Of a stretch of 64,000 nt of DNA, positions 26,528 through 35,562 are shown in pieces (within the stretch, counting starts at the first letter, position 1; every line of letters begins with the position of its first letter). The position numbers were made by a program, and so were the translations under genes. Source of the stretch: Williamsia serinedens (GTDB taxonomy: Bacteria; Actinomycetota; Actinomycetes; Mycobacteriales; Mycobacteriaceae); NCBI RefSeq assembly GCF_024171725.1, contig NZ_JAMTCG010000001.1:620001-684000 (forward strand), read 5' to 3'. The notes under the pieces were generated by a model. The model saw only the letters and a program-made list of their open reading frames with translations. It ran no database searches and had not been told where the DNA came from.

Positions 26528-26552
26528 GCGACCCCAACCGCCCGCACAAAGG

Positions 26553-27323
26553 TCAGAGACGCACGCCTCCCGACGCCTCGATCCGCTGACCGGTGATCCA
26601 CGACCCCGACGCGGTCGCGAGTCCGACGATGGCCGAACCGATGTCCTCGGGAGTGGCCAGTCGCCGCAGAGCGGCGGAGTCGATCATCACCTGCTGCAGG
26701 CCCGGATCCGAACGGAGATGGCCGCCACCGAAATCGGTGGGCACCGCACCCGCCGCCACCACGTTCGCGGTGATCCCCCGCTCGCCGTACTCGAGAGCCT
26801 GGTAGCGCGTGAGGACCTCGAGCGCCCCCTTCGCCGCGGCATACGGACCCGATCGCGGAAAGGCCATACGGGTGAGCGCAGTCGAGACGTTGATGATCCG
26901 ACCGCCGTCACGCAGAAGCGGTTCCAGGGTCTGCGTGAGGAACAGCGGCCCCTTGAGGTGCACTGCAAGCACCTGATCGACCTCGTCCTCGGTGACCTCG
27001 CTGAGCTGGCTGTACAGCGCCGTGCCCGCGTTGTTGACGAGGATGTCGAATCGCCCGTCGGGAAGTCGGTCACGCACCGCATCTCGGAACGCCGGGAACG
27101 AGCTCATGTCGGTCGTGTCGAGCCGCAGCGCGGTCCCCCGCCGGCCTCGGGCCCCGATCTCGCCGACGACGGCGTCGGCGTCGCCTGCGCCGTTCCGGTA
27201 GGTGACGACGACGTCGACACCGGCATCGGCCAGGGCGAGCGCGGTGGCTCGCCCCAGTCCGCGGCTCCCGCCGGTGACGAGTGCTGTCGTGGTGGATGTG
27301 GTGGGGTCAGGTGAGGTGGTCAT
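26553..27323 (-). CDS. short-chain dehydrogenase/reductase (SDR)
   Basis: A 256-residue classical SDR with TGGSRGLGRA (about 17-26), NNAG at about 95 and YAAAKGALEV with the catalytic Tyr/Lys near 158. It ends in the usual SGGVRL-type C-terminus. It resembles 3-oxoacyl-ACP-reductase-like enzymes, but no fatty-acid context is present. It is convergent with the flavoprotein and 97 bases downstream of the next SDR on the same strand. Confidence 0.9.
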   Translation of the reverse strand: MTTSPDPTTSTTTALVTGGSRGLGRATALALADAGVDVVVTYRNGAGDADAVVGEIGARGRRGTALRLDTTDMSSFPAFRDAVRDRLPDGRFDILVNNAGTALYSQLSEVTEDEVDQVLAVHLKGPLFLTQTLEPLLRDGGRIINVSTALTRMAFPRSGPYAAAKGALEVLTRYQALEYGERGITANVVAAGAVPTDFGGGHLRSDPGLQQVMIDSAALRRLATPEDIGSAIVGLATASGSWITGQRIEASGGVRL

Positions 27324-27420
27324 GTCCCCACCGTGCGCATGGCCCCGTACTGCGACCAGGGAGTCGTCATCGGGGGATCGACGGTCCCACCCTGCGACAG
27401 AGGCGCCACCGGGACCCGAC

Positions 27421-28302
27421 TCACGACGTGTAATGACCGGCGTCGAGATCGTCCAGCAACGACGGACCGGTGGGCTCCCAGCCCATCTGCTCGCGCGTCA
27501 GTGCACTCGACGCCGGTTGGTCACCACCCAGCAGCGCACCGAACACCCCGAGTTCGGCAGGGTCGACATCGGACAGCGGGAGCCCGGTCTTGCGGGCGAT
27601 CACCGACGCGACGTCGCCCATCGCGACACCCCCTTCGGCGACCGCGTGCAGAACCGCTCGCGCGGGGGCGTTCTCGAGCGCCAGTCGGAACAGGTGCGCC
27701 GCATCGAGGACGTGGACCGCCGGCCACCGGTTGCTGCCGTCGCCGACGTAGGCGGCGACACCCAGCTGACGATCGAGTCCGACGAGGGCGGTGATGAGAC
27801 CGTTGCGGTCACCCTGCCCGTGCACGGTCCTGGGCATCCGGACGAGACCGGATCGGATCCCGCGATCCGACAGGGCCAGAACGGCATCCGCTGTCTTCGC
27901 CCGCGCGCCGGCGGGCCCGTCGGGGTCCAGCGGATCACGCTCGGTCGACAGCGATCCGAGGTTGGTCGGCGTACCGGACGAGGCGAAGAACGCCTTCCCC
28001 GAGCCCTGGAGCGCGTCACCGATCGCACCGAGCAGTCGCACCTCGTTGTCGACCACCTCGTCGAACTCGGAGAAGTCGAGCGTGAACGCGAGATGGGCGG
28101 TCGCATCGGCGCGCCCCGCCTCGGCGACGATCAGATCGTGGTCGCCCATGTCCCCGCGGACGGCGGTCCCGCCGAGCGCGGCGATCCGCTCGGCGGACGC
28201 CTCCGAGCGGGCGAGGCCGACGACCTCGTGTCCGGACGCGACGAGGTCCCGCGTCAGAGCGGTCCCGATCCACCCCGATGCCCCGGTGATGAACACGCGC
28301 AT
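27421..28302 (-). CDS. extended SDR / NAD-dependent epimerase-like protein
   Basis: A 293-residue extended SDR. It has the NAD motif ITGASGWIGTAL at the N-terminus, ASSGTPTNLG in place of a typical serine strand, and a C-terminal substrate region with MGWEPTGPSLLDDL. The YxxxK motif is not obvious, so activity may differ from true epimerases. ATG 28302 has GGAGGAATCACC before it. It is divergent from a TetR gene with two palindromes between, suggesting TetR control. Confidence 0.85.
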   Translation of the reverse strand: MRVFITGASGWIGTALTRDLVASGHEVVGLARSEASAERIAALGGTAVRGDMGDHDLIVAEAGRADATAHLAFTLDFSEFDEVVDNEVRLLGAIGDALQGSGKAFFASSGTPTNLGSLSTERDPLDPDGPAGARAKTADAVLALSDRGIRSGLVRMPRTVHGQGDRNGLITALVGLDRQLGVAAYVGDGSNRWPAVHVLDAAHLFRLALENAPARAVLHAVAEGGVAMGDVASVIARKTGLPLSDVDPAELGVFGALLGGDQPASSALTREQMGWEPTGPSLLDDLDAGHYTS

Positions 28303-28358
28303 GGTGATTCCTCCTGGTCGATTCGCCGGACACTCCGCGACGAGATCCGAACACGTGA

Positions 28359-28405
28359 TGTGACTCGGTAACATCGAGCGTACACGCTGATGTGACCGAG
28401 TGTCA
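28359..28405. promoter_or_regulatory. two TetR operator candidates
   Basis: TGTGACTCGGTAACA at 28359-28373 is a near-palindrome. TGTGACCGAGTGTCA at 28391-28405 is a second copy of the same design, 32 bp away, in the gap between the SDR and the TetR gene. Confidence 0.65.
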
Positions 28406-28423
28406 TCACGTAGGCTGACGGCC

Positions 28424-28999
28424 ATGGCACGGTGGGAACCCGACGCGCGCGGCAGGCTGCTGCACGCTGCGCTGGACCTCTTCGCCGAGCAGGGCTACGA
28501 CGCGACCACCGCGGCCCAGATCGCCGAGCGCGCGAGCCTGACGAAGACGACCTTGTTCCGACAGTTCGCCGACAAGCGCGAGATCCTGTTCCAGGGGCAG
28601 GCCGCGTCGGTCGCCACCGCGGACGCCGCGGTCCGGGGCGCACCGGCCGGGGCGCATCCGATCGACGCGCTGCGGACCGGGCTCGACGCACTCGCCGAGG
28701 ATCACGTTCCCGAACAGCGGGAGATCGGCCGACGTGCCGAGGCGATCACGGCGACCAGTGCGGAACTCCAGGAACGCGCGGCGTTCAAGCGGTCCGCGAT
28801 CAGCGCCGCACTGGCCGCCGCGCTCGCCGAACGTGTGGACGACGGCGTCGCAGGCGTTCTCGCCGACATCGGCACGCGCGCGTACTACCGCGGGTTCGCC
28901 GAGTGGGCGCGGACGGACGACGACACCGACCTCGCCGCCCTCGTCCGCCGACACCTCGATCAGCTGCTGGCCGACCTGCGCCCACTGCTGTCGGAGTGA
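28424..28999 (+). CDS. TetR/AcrR-family transcriptional regulator
   Basis: A 191-residue repressor. The HTH at about residues 10-55 has FAEQGYDATTAAQIAERA and the recognition helix LTKTTLFRQFADKREI. ATG 28424 is chosen over 28400 because homology starts with ARGRLLHAALDLF. The C-terminal half is helical and ligand-binding, with no diagnostic residues. It probably controls the divergent SDR at 28302 through the two palindromes. Confidence 0.92.
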   Translation: MARWEPDARGRLLHAALDLFAEQGYDATTAAQIAERASLTKTTLFRQFADKREILFQGQAASVATADAAVRGAPAGAHPIDALRTGLDALAEDHVPEQREIGRRAEAITATSAELQERAAFKRSAISAALAAALAERVDDGVAGVLADIGTRAYYRGFAEWARTDDDTDLAALVRRHLDQLLADLRPLLSE

Positions 29000-29051
29000 C
29001 CCCGGCGCGGGCGGACGCCGCTCACACCGGCCGCGCACGTAGCGTGGCGGC

Positions 29052-29606
29052 ATGGCCGATCCGCGCTGGACTCTCACACCGACCGACGACGCAGTGCTCG
29101 AGATCCGTACCGACGTGACCGGCAAGGCCGCCACGATGGGTCACCGTCTGACGATCGAGGTCACCCGCTGGCGCGCTGACGTCCGCGGGGACGATGATCG
29201 CCCGACCTCGGTCGAGCTCACGGCCGAGGTGGACTCGCTCGACGTCGTGCACGGAGAGGGTGGTGTCACCCCGCTGCTGGGCCCGGAGAAGGCCGTCGCG
29301 CGGTCCAACGCACTCAAGACGCTCGATGCGAAGCGCCACCCGCGCATCGTGTTCCGCGCCGACACGATCGACACCACGGGATCCGGCATGCGCCTGCGCG
29401 GGACTCTCGAGATCCACGGGGTGACCCGTGACCACACCGTCGAGCTCACGGTCGAGGAGGACGGCGCGACACGACGGCTGTCGACGGAATCGGTGGTGCG
29501 GCAGACGGATTTCGACGTCAAGCCCTACTCGCAACTGCTCGGCGCGATGAAGGTGGTCGACGAGGTCACCGTCGCCTTCACCGCCACCGTGCCCGCCGAC
29601 GACTGA
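29052..29606 (+). CDS. YceI-family lipid-binding-like protein
   Basis: A 184-residue YceI-like beta-barrel protein: WTLTPTDDAVLEIRTDVTGKAATMGHRLTIE, VDSLDVVHGEGGVTPL and the family word GTLEIHGVTRDHTVEL. E. coli YceI relatives bind isoprenoid lipids in the periplasm. This copy has no signal peptide, so it is cytosolic here. It is 52 bases after the TetR gene, on the same strand, and may share its transcript. Confidence 0.85.
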   Translation: MADPRWTLTPTDDAVLEIRTDVTGKAATMGHRLTIEVTRWRADVRGDDDRPTSVELTAEVDSLDVVHGEGGVTPLLGPEKAVARSNALKTLDAKRHPRIVFRADTIDTTGSGMRLRGTLEIHGVTRDHTVELTVEEDGATRRLSTESVVRQTDFDVKPYSQLLGAMKVVDEVTVAFTATVPADD

Positions 29607-29619
29607 TCGTCGGCGGACC

Positions 29620-30606
29620 TCATGCGGAGCGGCCGACCACCGGGTTGAGGTCGGAGACCGCGAGACCACCGGGTTCGATCCCCGGGAGGAACTCCCGCCA
29701 TGTTCCGCTGATGAGGGTGGGTGAATCGACAACGCGCGCACCGTCGGCGAAGTAGGTGGTGGCCAGCGCGCGACGCGGCTGGGTCGTGAGGTTGGGCCCC
29801 GCGGTGTGGAAACACAGCGCGGAGTGGAACGACACGTCACCCACCGCGAACGGCCCGGCCTCGACCGCGACCTCCCGTTCGACGAACCGCCGTGCGACGG
29901 CCTCGTCGTAGGACGTACCGACCTTGTCGAACTCCAGGTCGGACACCTCGGCCAGCACGTCTCGACCCCGGGCGAACGACAACGGACCCATCCGACCGGG
30001 GATGGCCGACATGGGGATCCACGCCGTGACCGCCTGGGTGGTCTGCAGCGGGAAGTGCTCGGCGTCGTGGTGCCAGGGCGTACGGCCGCAGCCGGGCTCC
30101 TTCGACAGGGCGTTGTCGTGGTAGAGCCGGACGGCGGGCTCGCCGAGCAGTGCGGCCGCCAGCCCCCCGATCCGCGGCGACAGGGCGACGGCACGCATGA
30201 GGTCGTCGTGGAGCCACATCTGTTCCAGCGCCGTGAATCTGCCCGCGACGTCGTCTCCGTGCTCCGCGTGCAGCAGCTCCTCGAGGCGCTCGGCGAGCCG
30301 GCGCACCACGGCCGGTGAGAGGACACCCGGCAGGCGGACGAACGCGTCGCGGGCGAATGCCTCCACCACGGTCGGATCGAGGTCGTAGGGCTCGGCGAGC
30401 TCACGCTCGACCTGCTCGTCGCTCGCCGGGGCGACGTCCGGCAGACCCGGACCGTCGACGAGGTCGGCCGGCACCGCGTCGTTGGCGGCCAACGTCACGT
30501 ACCAGTCCCACCAGTCCTGGTCGTCGCCGGCCCAGTCCTGGTCGATACCGCCGCCGCGGTTCTGCTCGGGCAGTCGGTCATTCGTCGTCGGGTCGCTCAG
30601 AGCCAC
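29620..30606 (-). CDS. phytanoyl-CoA dioxygenase (PhyH)-family protein
   Basis: A 328-residue Fe(II)/2-oxoglutarate oxygenase of the PhyH family. The iron motif is WHHDAEHFPL (H-x-D near residue 178) and a distal His/Arg side is SALCFHTAGPN and QPRRALATTYF. The N-terminus has an acidic WDWYVTLAANDA segment. The GTG at 30606 overlaps the end of the upstream methyltransferase by 10 bases, so the two are translationally coupled. It probably hydroxylates a small molecule; the partner methyltransferase suggests a methylated substrate. Confidence 0.85.
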   Translation of the reverse strand: MALSDPTTNDRLPEQNRGGGIDQDWAGDDQDWWDWYVTLAANDAVPADLVDGPGLPDVAPASDEQVERELAEPYDLDPTVVEAFARDAFVRLPGVLSPAVVRRLAERLEELLHAEHGDDVAGRFTALEQMWLHDDLMRAVALSPRIGGLAAALLGEPAVRLYHDNALSKEPGCGRTPWHHDAEHFPLQTTQAVTAWIPMSAIPGRMGPLSFARGRDVLAEVSDLEFDKVGTSYDEAVARRFVEREVAVEAGPFAVGDVSFHSALCFHTAGPNLTTQPRRALATTYFADGARVVDSPTLISGTWREFLPGIEPGGLAVSDLNPVVGRSA

Positions 30607-31409
30607 AGCAGGGCCGCCTCGTGGGAGAAGGTGTAGGAACCGGACGTGTCGCGACAGGAGGCGAGGTAGTCGCCCAGCACGGGCGCCGCCTCCATCTCCT
30701 CCAGCGACACGGTGTCGTCGAAGGCGCAGCGTTGCAGGAACCCCTCGGCCACACCGCGATCAGACGTGCTCGTGGTGTAGGTGATGCGCTGGTCGCGGAC
30801 GTCGGCGCCTGCGCGACCCAGCGCGTCGCGCACCTGTTCCGCGGTCGTGTACGGCGTCGCATCGTGGATCCCGGCACGGAAGGCGTCGTAGAACGCGAGG
30901 TAGTGCGACCCCGCGGCCGCCTGCGCGACGAGACCGAGGCCACCGGGGGCCAGTGCGGCGACGAAACGCTCCGCCGCGGCGTCCAGGTCGGCCGGGGGCA
31001 GCGCGTAGAGCGCGTGCGTGGCCCACACGACGTCGTAGCCGACGTACTCCGCGGGCAGGTCCTGCAGGGTCGTCACGAGCTCGTTGCGGGCCACGAACGG
31101 CGGACCGAGCGCAGCCTTGGCCTCGGCGACGGAGAAGTCCGACGGGTCGAGGAGGTCGTAGGCGACGTCGGGCACCACGGACAGGTCCGTGTGGCGCCGC
31201 AACGCGGTGGGGAACTTGCCGCTGCCGCAGGCCACGTCGAGCAGCGACCACCCGTCGTGTGCGTGGTCGGCGAGCAGTCGTGGCCAGTCCGCTGCCGCGG
31301 CCAGCTGCCGATAGTCCTCGGTGGCCAGGGCGTAGAACGCCTCCATCTCCGCCCGGCCCGCCTCGCTCCAGTGCGCGAGACTCCGCTCGGCTGTGTCCTC
31401 GGCGCTCAC
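30597..31409 (-). CDS. SAM-dependent methyltransferase (class I)
   Basis: A 270-residue Rossmann methyltransferase from GTG 31409. Motif I is LLDVACGSGKFPTAL (about 52-66), followed by YDVVWATHALYALPPADLD and LAPGGLGLVAQ. The substrate-side C-terminus (GSYTFSHEAALLWL) resembles histamine/small-amine methyltransferase-like proteins. It is transcribed with the PhyH gene and divergent from a second methyltransferase at 31480. The substrate is unknown. Confidence 0.85.
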   Translation of the reverse strand: MSAEDTAERSLAHWSEAGRAEMEAFYALATEDYRQLAAAADWPRLLADHAHDGWSLLDVACGSGKFPTALRRHTDLSVVPDVAYDLLDPSDFSVAEAKAALGPPFVARNELVTTLQDLPAEYVGYDVVWATHALYALPPADLDAAAERFVAALAPGGLGLVAQAAAGSHYLAFYDAFRAGIHDATPYTTAEQVRDALGRAGADVRDQRITYTTSTSDRGVAEGFLQRCAFDDTVSLEEMEAAPVLGDYLASCRDTSGSYTFSHEAALLWL

Positions 31410-31479
31410 ACCAGTTCTCGATTCGTCATGGATGCGGTATCGACCCCCGTGATCGATGTGTCGTGGTTCACTCGATCTG

Positions 31480-32340
31480 GTGACGAGCCTAGCCACTCCC
31501 CCGCCGACCGAGATCGCGGCCGATCTCCTGGACGACCTCCGGACCGCTCGACGGGGTGCCGTGGCACTCCCCGCGCTGGAACCCGCCACCTACGCGCGCG
31601 ACCACGCCGCCTTCGAGTTGCTGTCGGACCAACGCGGCCTCATCGCAGGTCACCTGGCCGGGCGTCTGGCGGGGATGGGTGACGGACCACTGTCGATCCT
31701 GTCGGTCGGATGCGGTGACGGCTCGCTCGACGCGCGGCTGGCCGCCGGCCTCGTCGCCGCCGCGCCGGGCCGTCCGGTGCGCTACGTGGGCGTCGAGCCG
31801 TGGGAGGGCAGCGCCGCGCTGTTCGTCGAGCGGATGTCGTCGCTCGACGCGCCGGAGGTCAGCGCGGAGGTCCACGTCGCGGCGTTCGCGGACGTCTCGC
31901 TGGACGAGATGTTCGACGTCGTCGTGTTCGTGCACTCGATGTACTACGTCGCCGACGTCGGTACCGCCTTGCGCGCGGCCCTCGCGCTGCTCCGTCCCGG
32001 GGGGGAGCTGTGGGTCCTGAACGCGCCCAAGGCGGCGCTGAACGCCCTCGTCGACGTGCTGGCGCCGCCGCAGGAGAACCACCGGCAGTGGTTCAGCGCC
32101 GACGTGGGTGAGGCGTTCGCCGACGTCGGGATCATCCTCGAGGAGGCGGTCACCCTCGACGCGCTCGTCGACCTCCTCGCGACCACCGACGAGGTGCTGG
32201 ACTTCGCGGTCCAGGCGCGCCTCACCCCGGAGTTGCGCGACCCCGTGCGCGCCTACTTGCGGGCGGTGGCGGTCCCCGCCCGGGATGGATCGTCCCGTGT
32301 CCCCCACCCCGTAGACGTGTTCCGCGCGATCCGGCACTGA
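31480..32340 (+). CDS. SAM-dependent methyltransferase, histamine-methyltransferase-like
   Basis: A 286-residue methyltransferase. Motif I is ILSVGCGDGSLDARL (about 66-80), then YVGVEPWEGSAALF, FDVVVFVHSMYYVADVG and LLRPGGELWVLNAP. The lysine/Tyr arrangement and size are close to histamine N-methyltransferase-like enzymes. GTG 31480 is chosen because the region before it is not conserved. It is divergent from the methyltransferase/PhyH pair across a 70-base gap, so shared control is likely. Confidence 0.8.
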   Translation: MTSLATPPPTEIAADLLDDLRTARRGAVALPALEPATYARDHAAFELLSDQRGLIAGHLAGRLAGMGDGPLSILSVGCGDGSLDARLAAGLVAAAPGRPVRYVGVEPWEGSAALFVERMSSLDAPEVSAEVHVAAFADVSLDEMFDVVVFVHSMYYVADVGTALRAALALLRPGGELWVLNAPKAALNALVDVLAPPQENHRQWFSADVGEAFADVGIILEEAVTLDALVDLLATTDEVLDFAVQARLTPELRDPVRAYLRAVAVPARDGSSRVPHPVDVFRAIRH

Positions 32341-32351
32341 GCCGCGGGCGG

Positions 32352-32486
32352 TCATCGCGGGATGTGGGCGACCGCCTCGATCGCGACGCGCAGATCCGGG
32401 TTCGACAACGGCGCCAACACGGTCGAGCGGGCCGGGTGCGGCTCGCTGAAGTACTCGCGTTACACCGCGTTCATGCGGTCGACCAG
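32352..32486 (-). pseudogene. RidA-family C-terminal remnant with an in-frame stop
   Basis: On the minus strand, the last about 45 codons of a RidA/YjgF imine deaminase remain: TLVDRMNAV, a TAA stop at 32462-32460, then REYFSEPHPARSTV and VAIEAVAHIPR before the normal TGA at 32352-32354. The first two-thirds of the gene is gone or unrecognisable. This is a decayed relic. Confidence 0.75.
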
Positions 32487-32607
32487 CGTGGTGTGGCGAC
32501 CGGCACCGGTGTCGTCGATCCGACGACACACGGGTAGCAACGGTAACGACTGCGGGAACGACGACGATCTCCGGTCGTACGGATGAACAGGACGACCGGA
32601 GGTCATC

Positions 32608-33069
32608 ATGAGAACACGCCGAGGAATTGCTGGGACCCTCCGCACGATCGCCACCGCAGCCGCGATCGCCGCGTCGACGACCGCGGCGGGTCACGCCGCG
32701 GCGTCACCCGCGACCGCGGTACCGCAGGTGTCCGTGGACATCCCGTCGCAGTGGTTGTTCTTCTCCGATCCGTATCCGTTCGGGCTGGAGACCATCCACG
32801 TCGTCCGGGAGGCGCCCGGCGTGCTCGCTCTGTCCCTCGGTCCGTATTGCACACCGCCGCACGTACCCACACCCTCGTGCACGGGCGGACCGATCGAGGT
32901 GCCCGCGAACGTGGCGTGGGTGAACCTGTCCACCGGAGCGACCGGGACGGTCAGCGTGCCGGCATTGGCATCGTCGCCGGTCCGGGTCACGACGGGGCGT
33001 GGACTGATCGCCATCGGGGGCGCGCTGGCGGGCTTCGGACTGCCCGGCGCGGCGACGATCTCGGCCTGA
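32608..33069 (+). CDS. small secreted protein of unknown function
   Basis: A 153-residue protein with a classical signal peptide: MRTRRGIAGTL, a hydrophobic Ala-rich core and a likely AAASPA cleavage. The mature part has SQWLFFSDPYPFGLETIHVV and two cysteines in YCTPPHVPTPSCTGG that could form a disulfide. The C-terminus is hydrophobic and Gly/Ala-rich, which may insert in the envelope. AGGTCATC precedes the ATG; no family recognised. Confidence 0.75.
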   Translation: MRTRRGIAGTLRTIATAAAIAASTTAAGHAAASPATAVPQVSVDIPSQWLFFSDPYPFGLETIHVVREAPGVLALSLGPYCTPPHVPTPSCTGGPIEVPANVAWVNLSTGATGTVSVPALASSPVRVTTGRGLIAIGGALAGFGLPGAATISA

Positions 33070-33086
33070 CCGACCAGAACGGACCG

Positions 33087-33494
33087 TCAGTCGGCGCCGG
33101 GGGTCAACAGCGAGCACGGCTTGCGGTACGGCTCCCGGCTCGACGTGGCGGTCGAGGTCGCCGGGTAGTACTGCCGGTAGTGCTGCCGCTTGATGCGGGC
33201 GATGTGCTCCTGCAGCGTGCGGTCACCCTTGGCCATCGCGCGAGCACGGATCGAGTAGATCACCACGCCGTAGGCCACGACCCACACCGCCAGCGCGACG
33301 ATCCCGGGGACGGTGAGTCCGGTCGCGAGACCGGCCAGCCCCAGCGCCAGCGCGGCCGATCCCAGCATGAACGCGGCCCATCCGACCTGCCCCCAGACCG
33401 CGGCCCGTCGCAACCGCGCGCGCCGCATCCGGGCGGCGCTCATCGGCTGCTTGTGGTGCAGATGCGGGGCGTGAAAACTCATCGTGACGGCCAT
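33087..33494 (-). CDS. two-helix membrane protein of unknown function
   Basis: A 135-residue protein from ATG 33494 with GGAGG just upstream. A His-rich N-terminus (SFHAPHLHHK) and an Arg-rich segment precede two transmembrane helices (WGQVGWAAFMLGSAALALG and IVALAVWVVAYGVVIYSI). A charged tail follows (RIKRQHYRQYYP). It resembles small actinobacterial 2TM proteins of unknown role. Its 3' end faces the secreted-protein gene. Confidence 0.7.
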   Translation of the reverse strand: MAVTMSFHAPHLHHKQPMSAARMRRARLRRAAVWGQVGWAAFMLGSAALALGLAGLATGLTVPGIVALAVWVVAYGVVIYSIRARAMAKGDRTLQEHIARIKRQHYRQYYPATSTATSSREPYRKPCSLLTPGAD

Positions 33495-33603
33495 GGCGCG
33501 AACCTCCTGCGCGTGTGATCTGGACCACATGTTCAACAGCGAGCGTCACCAGGTATTTCCCGTGGAGATGAGCGAAACCTGAGAATTCGCGCCTCGCGCG
33601 TTG

Positions 33604-34554
33604 TCAGGCCTCCGCGGACGTGGGGAACCGGACGTCGACGAGGCGTTGCGACTCCTCCCAGATGCGTGCAGCGTCGGCGGTGGACTCCAGACGCGAGTAC
33701 AGCTTCTGGGTGCCCGGGACGCCGCCGAGGTGCCCCAGGCCGGTCGGCCCGTAGAGCGTCCCGTCGACGGCGTCGGGATCGGTCGCGGCGAGCAGCGCCG
33801 GCAGCGCTGCCGTCTGCGGGGTGCCGACGACCAGTCCGCGGGCTGACAGCCACCGGATCAGGCGCACCGATCGCGTGTCGTCGTCGCGACCCACCTCGGG
33901 CCGCGCCGACAGCAGGCTCGTCGGCGCGACGCCGGGATGCGCCAGGACGCTCGTGATCCCCCAGCCCTGCGCCTGACTGCGACGACCGAGCTCGACGGCG
34001 AACAGGCCCATGGCGATCTTCGACTGGCTGTAGGCGGCCATCCCGTCGTAGGACCGCTCCCAGTTCAGGTCGGCCCAGTTGATGGACCCCCGGTTCGCGG
34101 CGACGCTGATCTGCGACACGACGCGCGCGCGACCGGCTCGCAACAGCGGCATCAGACCGGCGATCAGTGCGACGTGCCCGAGGTGGTTCGTGCCGAACTG
34201 CACCTCGAACCCGTCGGCCGTCTCCTGTCGTGACGGCGGCGTCATCAGCCCCGCGTTGTCGAGCAGCACGTCGACGGGGATCCCCTCCTCACGCAGTGCC
34301 GAGGCGAGAGCAGCGACCGACGACAGCGAGGACAGGTCCAGTTCACGTAGCGCGACCCGGGCGCCCGGTGACTGCGCACGGATACGCTCGACGGCGGCAC
34401 GGCCCTTCTCCTGGTTGCGGACAGGCAGGACGAGATCGGCTCCCGCGGCGGCGAGCCGGGCCGCGATGTGGAGACCGATGCCGTCGCTTCCCCCGGTCAG
34501 CACGACACGACGGTCGGTCAGGTCGGGGACGGTGATGTCGACTGTGCGTGCCAT
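33604..34554 (-). CDS. short-chain dehydrogenase/reductase, retinol-dehydrogenase-like
   Basis: A 316-residue SDR. It has TGGSDGIGLHIAARL (about 20-34), LDNAGLMTPP in place of NNAG, the catalytic YSQSKIAMGLF near residue 178 and PGVAPTSLL. The long form with LDNAGLM and QFGTNHLGH places it with the oxidoreductases annotated as retinol/protochlorophyllide-type SDRs. ATG 34554 follows AAGGAGC. It is divergent from the XRE regulator at 34729, which probably controls it. Confidence 0.88.
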   Translation of the reverse strand: MARTVDITVPDLTDRRVVLTGGSDGIGLHIAARLAAAGADLVLPVRNQEKGRAAVERIRAQSPGARVALRELDLSSLSSVAALASALREEGIPVDVLLDNAGLMTPPSRQETADGFEVQFGTNHLGHVALIAGLMPLLRAGRARVVSQISVAANRGSINWADLNWERSYDGMAAYSQSKIAMGLFAVELGRRSQAQGWGITSVLAHPGVAPTSLLSARPEVGRDDDTRSVRLIRWLSARGLVVGTPQTAALPALLAATDPDAVDGTLYGPTGLGHLGGVPGTQKLYSRLESTADAARIWEESQRLVDVRFPTSAEA

Positions 34555-34728
34555 GGGAGCTCCTTCGAGGTCGTGTCCCCCCACCCTGATCCCGGGTGCA
34601 TCTCGGAGCCAGGACCCGCCGATCCACCCCACCTGACCGAGGCGTCGCGCCGAGGGGTGGATCGACAAGGCGTGGCTCACCTCGACGGCTGCGGCGAGAA
34701 TCGTCGGCATGATCGTCGAGGTGCGACC

Positions 34729-35562
34729 GTGATCGACCGCCCCGGACTGGCCGAGTTCCTCCGCCGTCGCCGAGTCGCGTTGCAGCCGGAGGACGTCGGG
34801 CTCCCCCGGGGTGCGCGCCGGCGGACGGACGGTCTGCGGCGCGAGGAGGTCGCGGCGATGTGCCACATGTCGACCGACTACTACGCGCGGCTCGAGCGCG
34901 GTACCGGGCCGAACCCGTCGGAACAGATGATGGCGTCGATCGCCCAGGGGCTCCACCTGTCGATGGCCGAGCGCGACCACCTGTTCCGACTGGCCGGCCA
35001 CCGACCGCCGTCCACGGGCGCGTCCGGCGACCACATCGGCCCGGGACTGTTACGGATCCTCGACAGGCTCGACGACACCCCGGCCGAGATCGTCACCGAA
35101 CTCGGAGAGACCCTGCGGCAGAGCCCGCTCGGGGTCGCTCTCACCGGTGACCTCACCCGGTACACCGGGCCGTCGCGGAGCCTGGGCTACCGCTGGTTCA
35201 CCGATCCGGCGACGCGGGCCCTCTACGCCGAGGAGGACCACGCGTTCCTGTCCCGGATGTTCGCCTCCGGCCTGCGGGAGAACATCGCCGTCCGCGGGAG
35301 ACCGTCGCGCGGTGCGGACCTGGCCGACCTGCTGCTCGGCGAGAGCGAGGAGTTCCGTGCCGTGTGGGAGCGCCACGAGGTCGGGATCCGCCCCCTCGAG
35401 GTGAAGCACCTCGTCCACCCGCAGCTCGGCCCCCTCGAGCTCGCCTGCCAGACCCTCATCGACCCGTCACAGTCCCACTACCTGCTCGTGTACACCGCGA
35501 TCCCGGGGTCGCGCTCGCACGAGATGCTGCAAATGCTCCCGGCGCTCGCACCGTCGGGGTGA
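34729..35562 (+). CDS. helix-turn-helix (XRE) regulator with MmyB-like ligand domain
   Basis: A 277-residue regulator from GTG 34729. The N-terminal XRE-type HTH (LRREEVAAMCHMSTDYYARLE, about residues 40-60) is followed by an MmyB-like ligand-binding domain with LGYRWFTDPATRALY and a C-terminal HPQLGPLEL. Regulators of this design usually control an adjacent, divergent oxidoreductase. Here that is the SDR ending at 33604, across a 174-base gap. Confidence 0.9.
   Translation: MIDRPGLAEFLRRRRVALQPEDVGLPRGARRRTDGLRREEVAAMCHMSTDYYARLERGTGPNPSEQMMASIAQGLHLSMAERDHLFRLAGHRPPSTGASGDHIGPGLLRILDRLDDTPAEIVTELGETLRQSPLGVALTGDLTRYTGPSRSLGYRWFTDPATRALYAEEDHAFLSRMFASGLRENIAVRGRPSRGADLADLLLGESEEFRAVWERHEVGIRPLEVKHLVHPQLGPLELACQTLIDPSQSHYLLVYTAIPGSRSHEMLQMLPALAPSG

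Noticed and set aside
29669-29690. GGTTCGATCCC sequence resembling a tRNA T-arm.
   Set aside because: It lies inside the PhyH coding sequence, and no acceptor, anticodon or D-arm is present on either strand.
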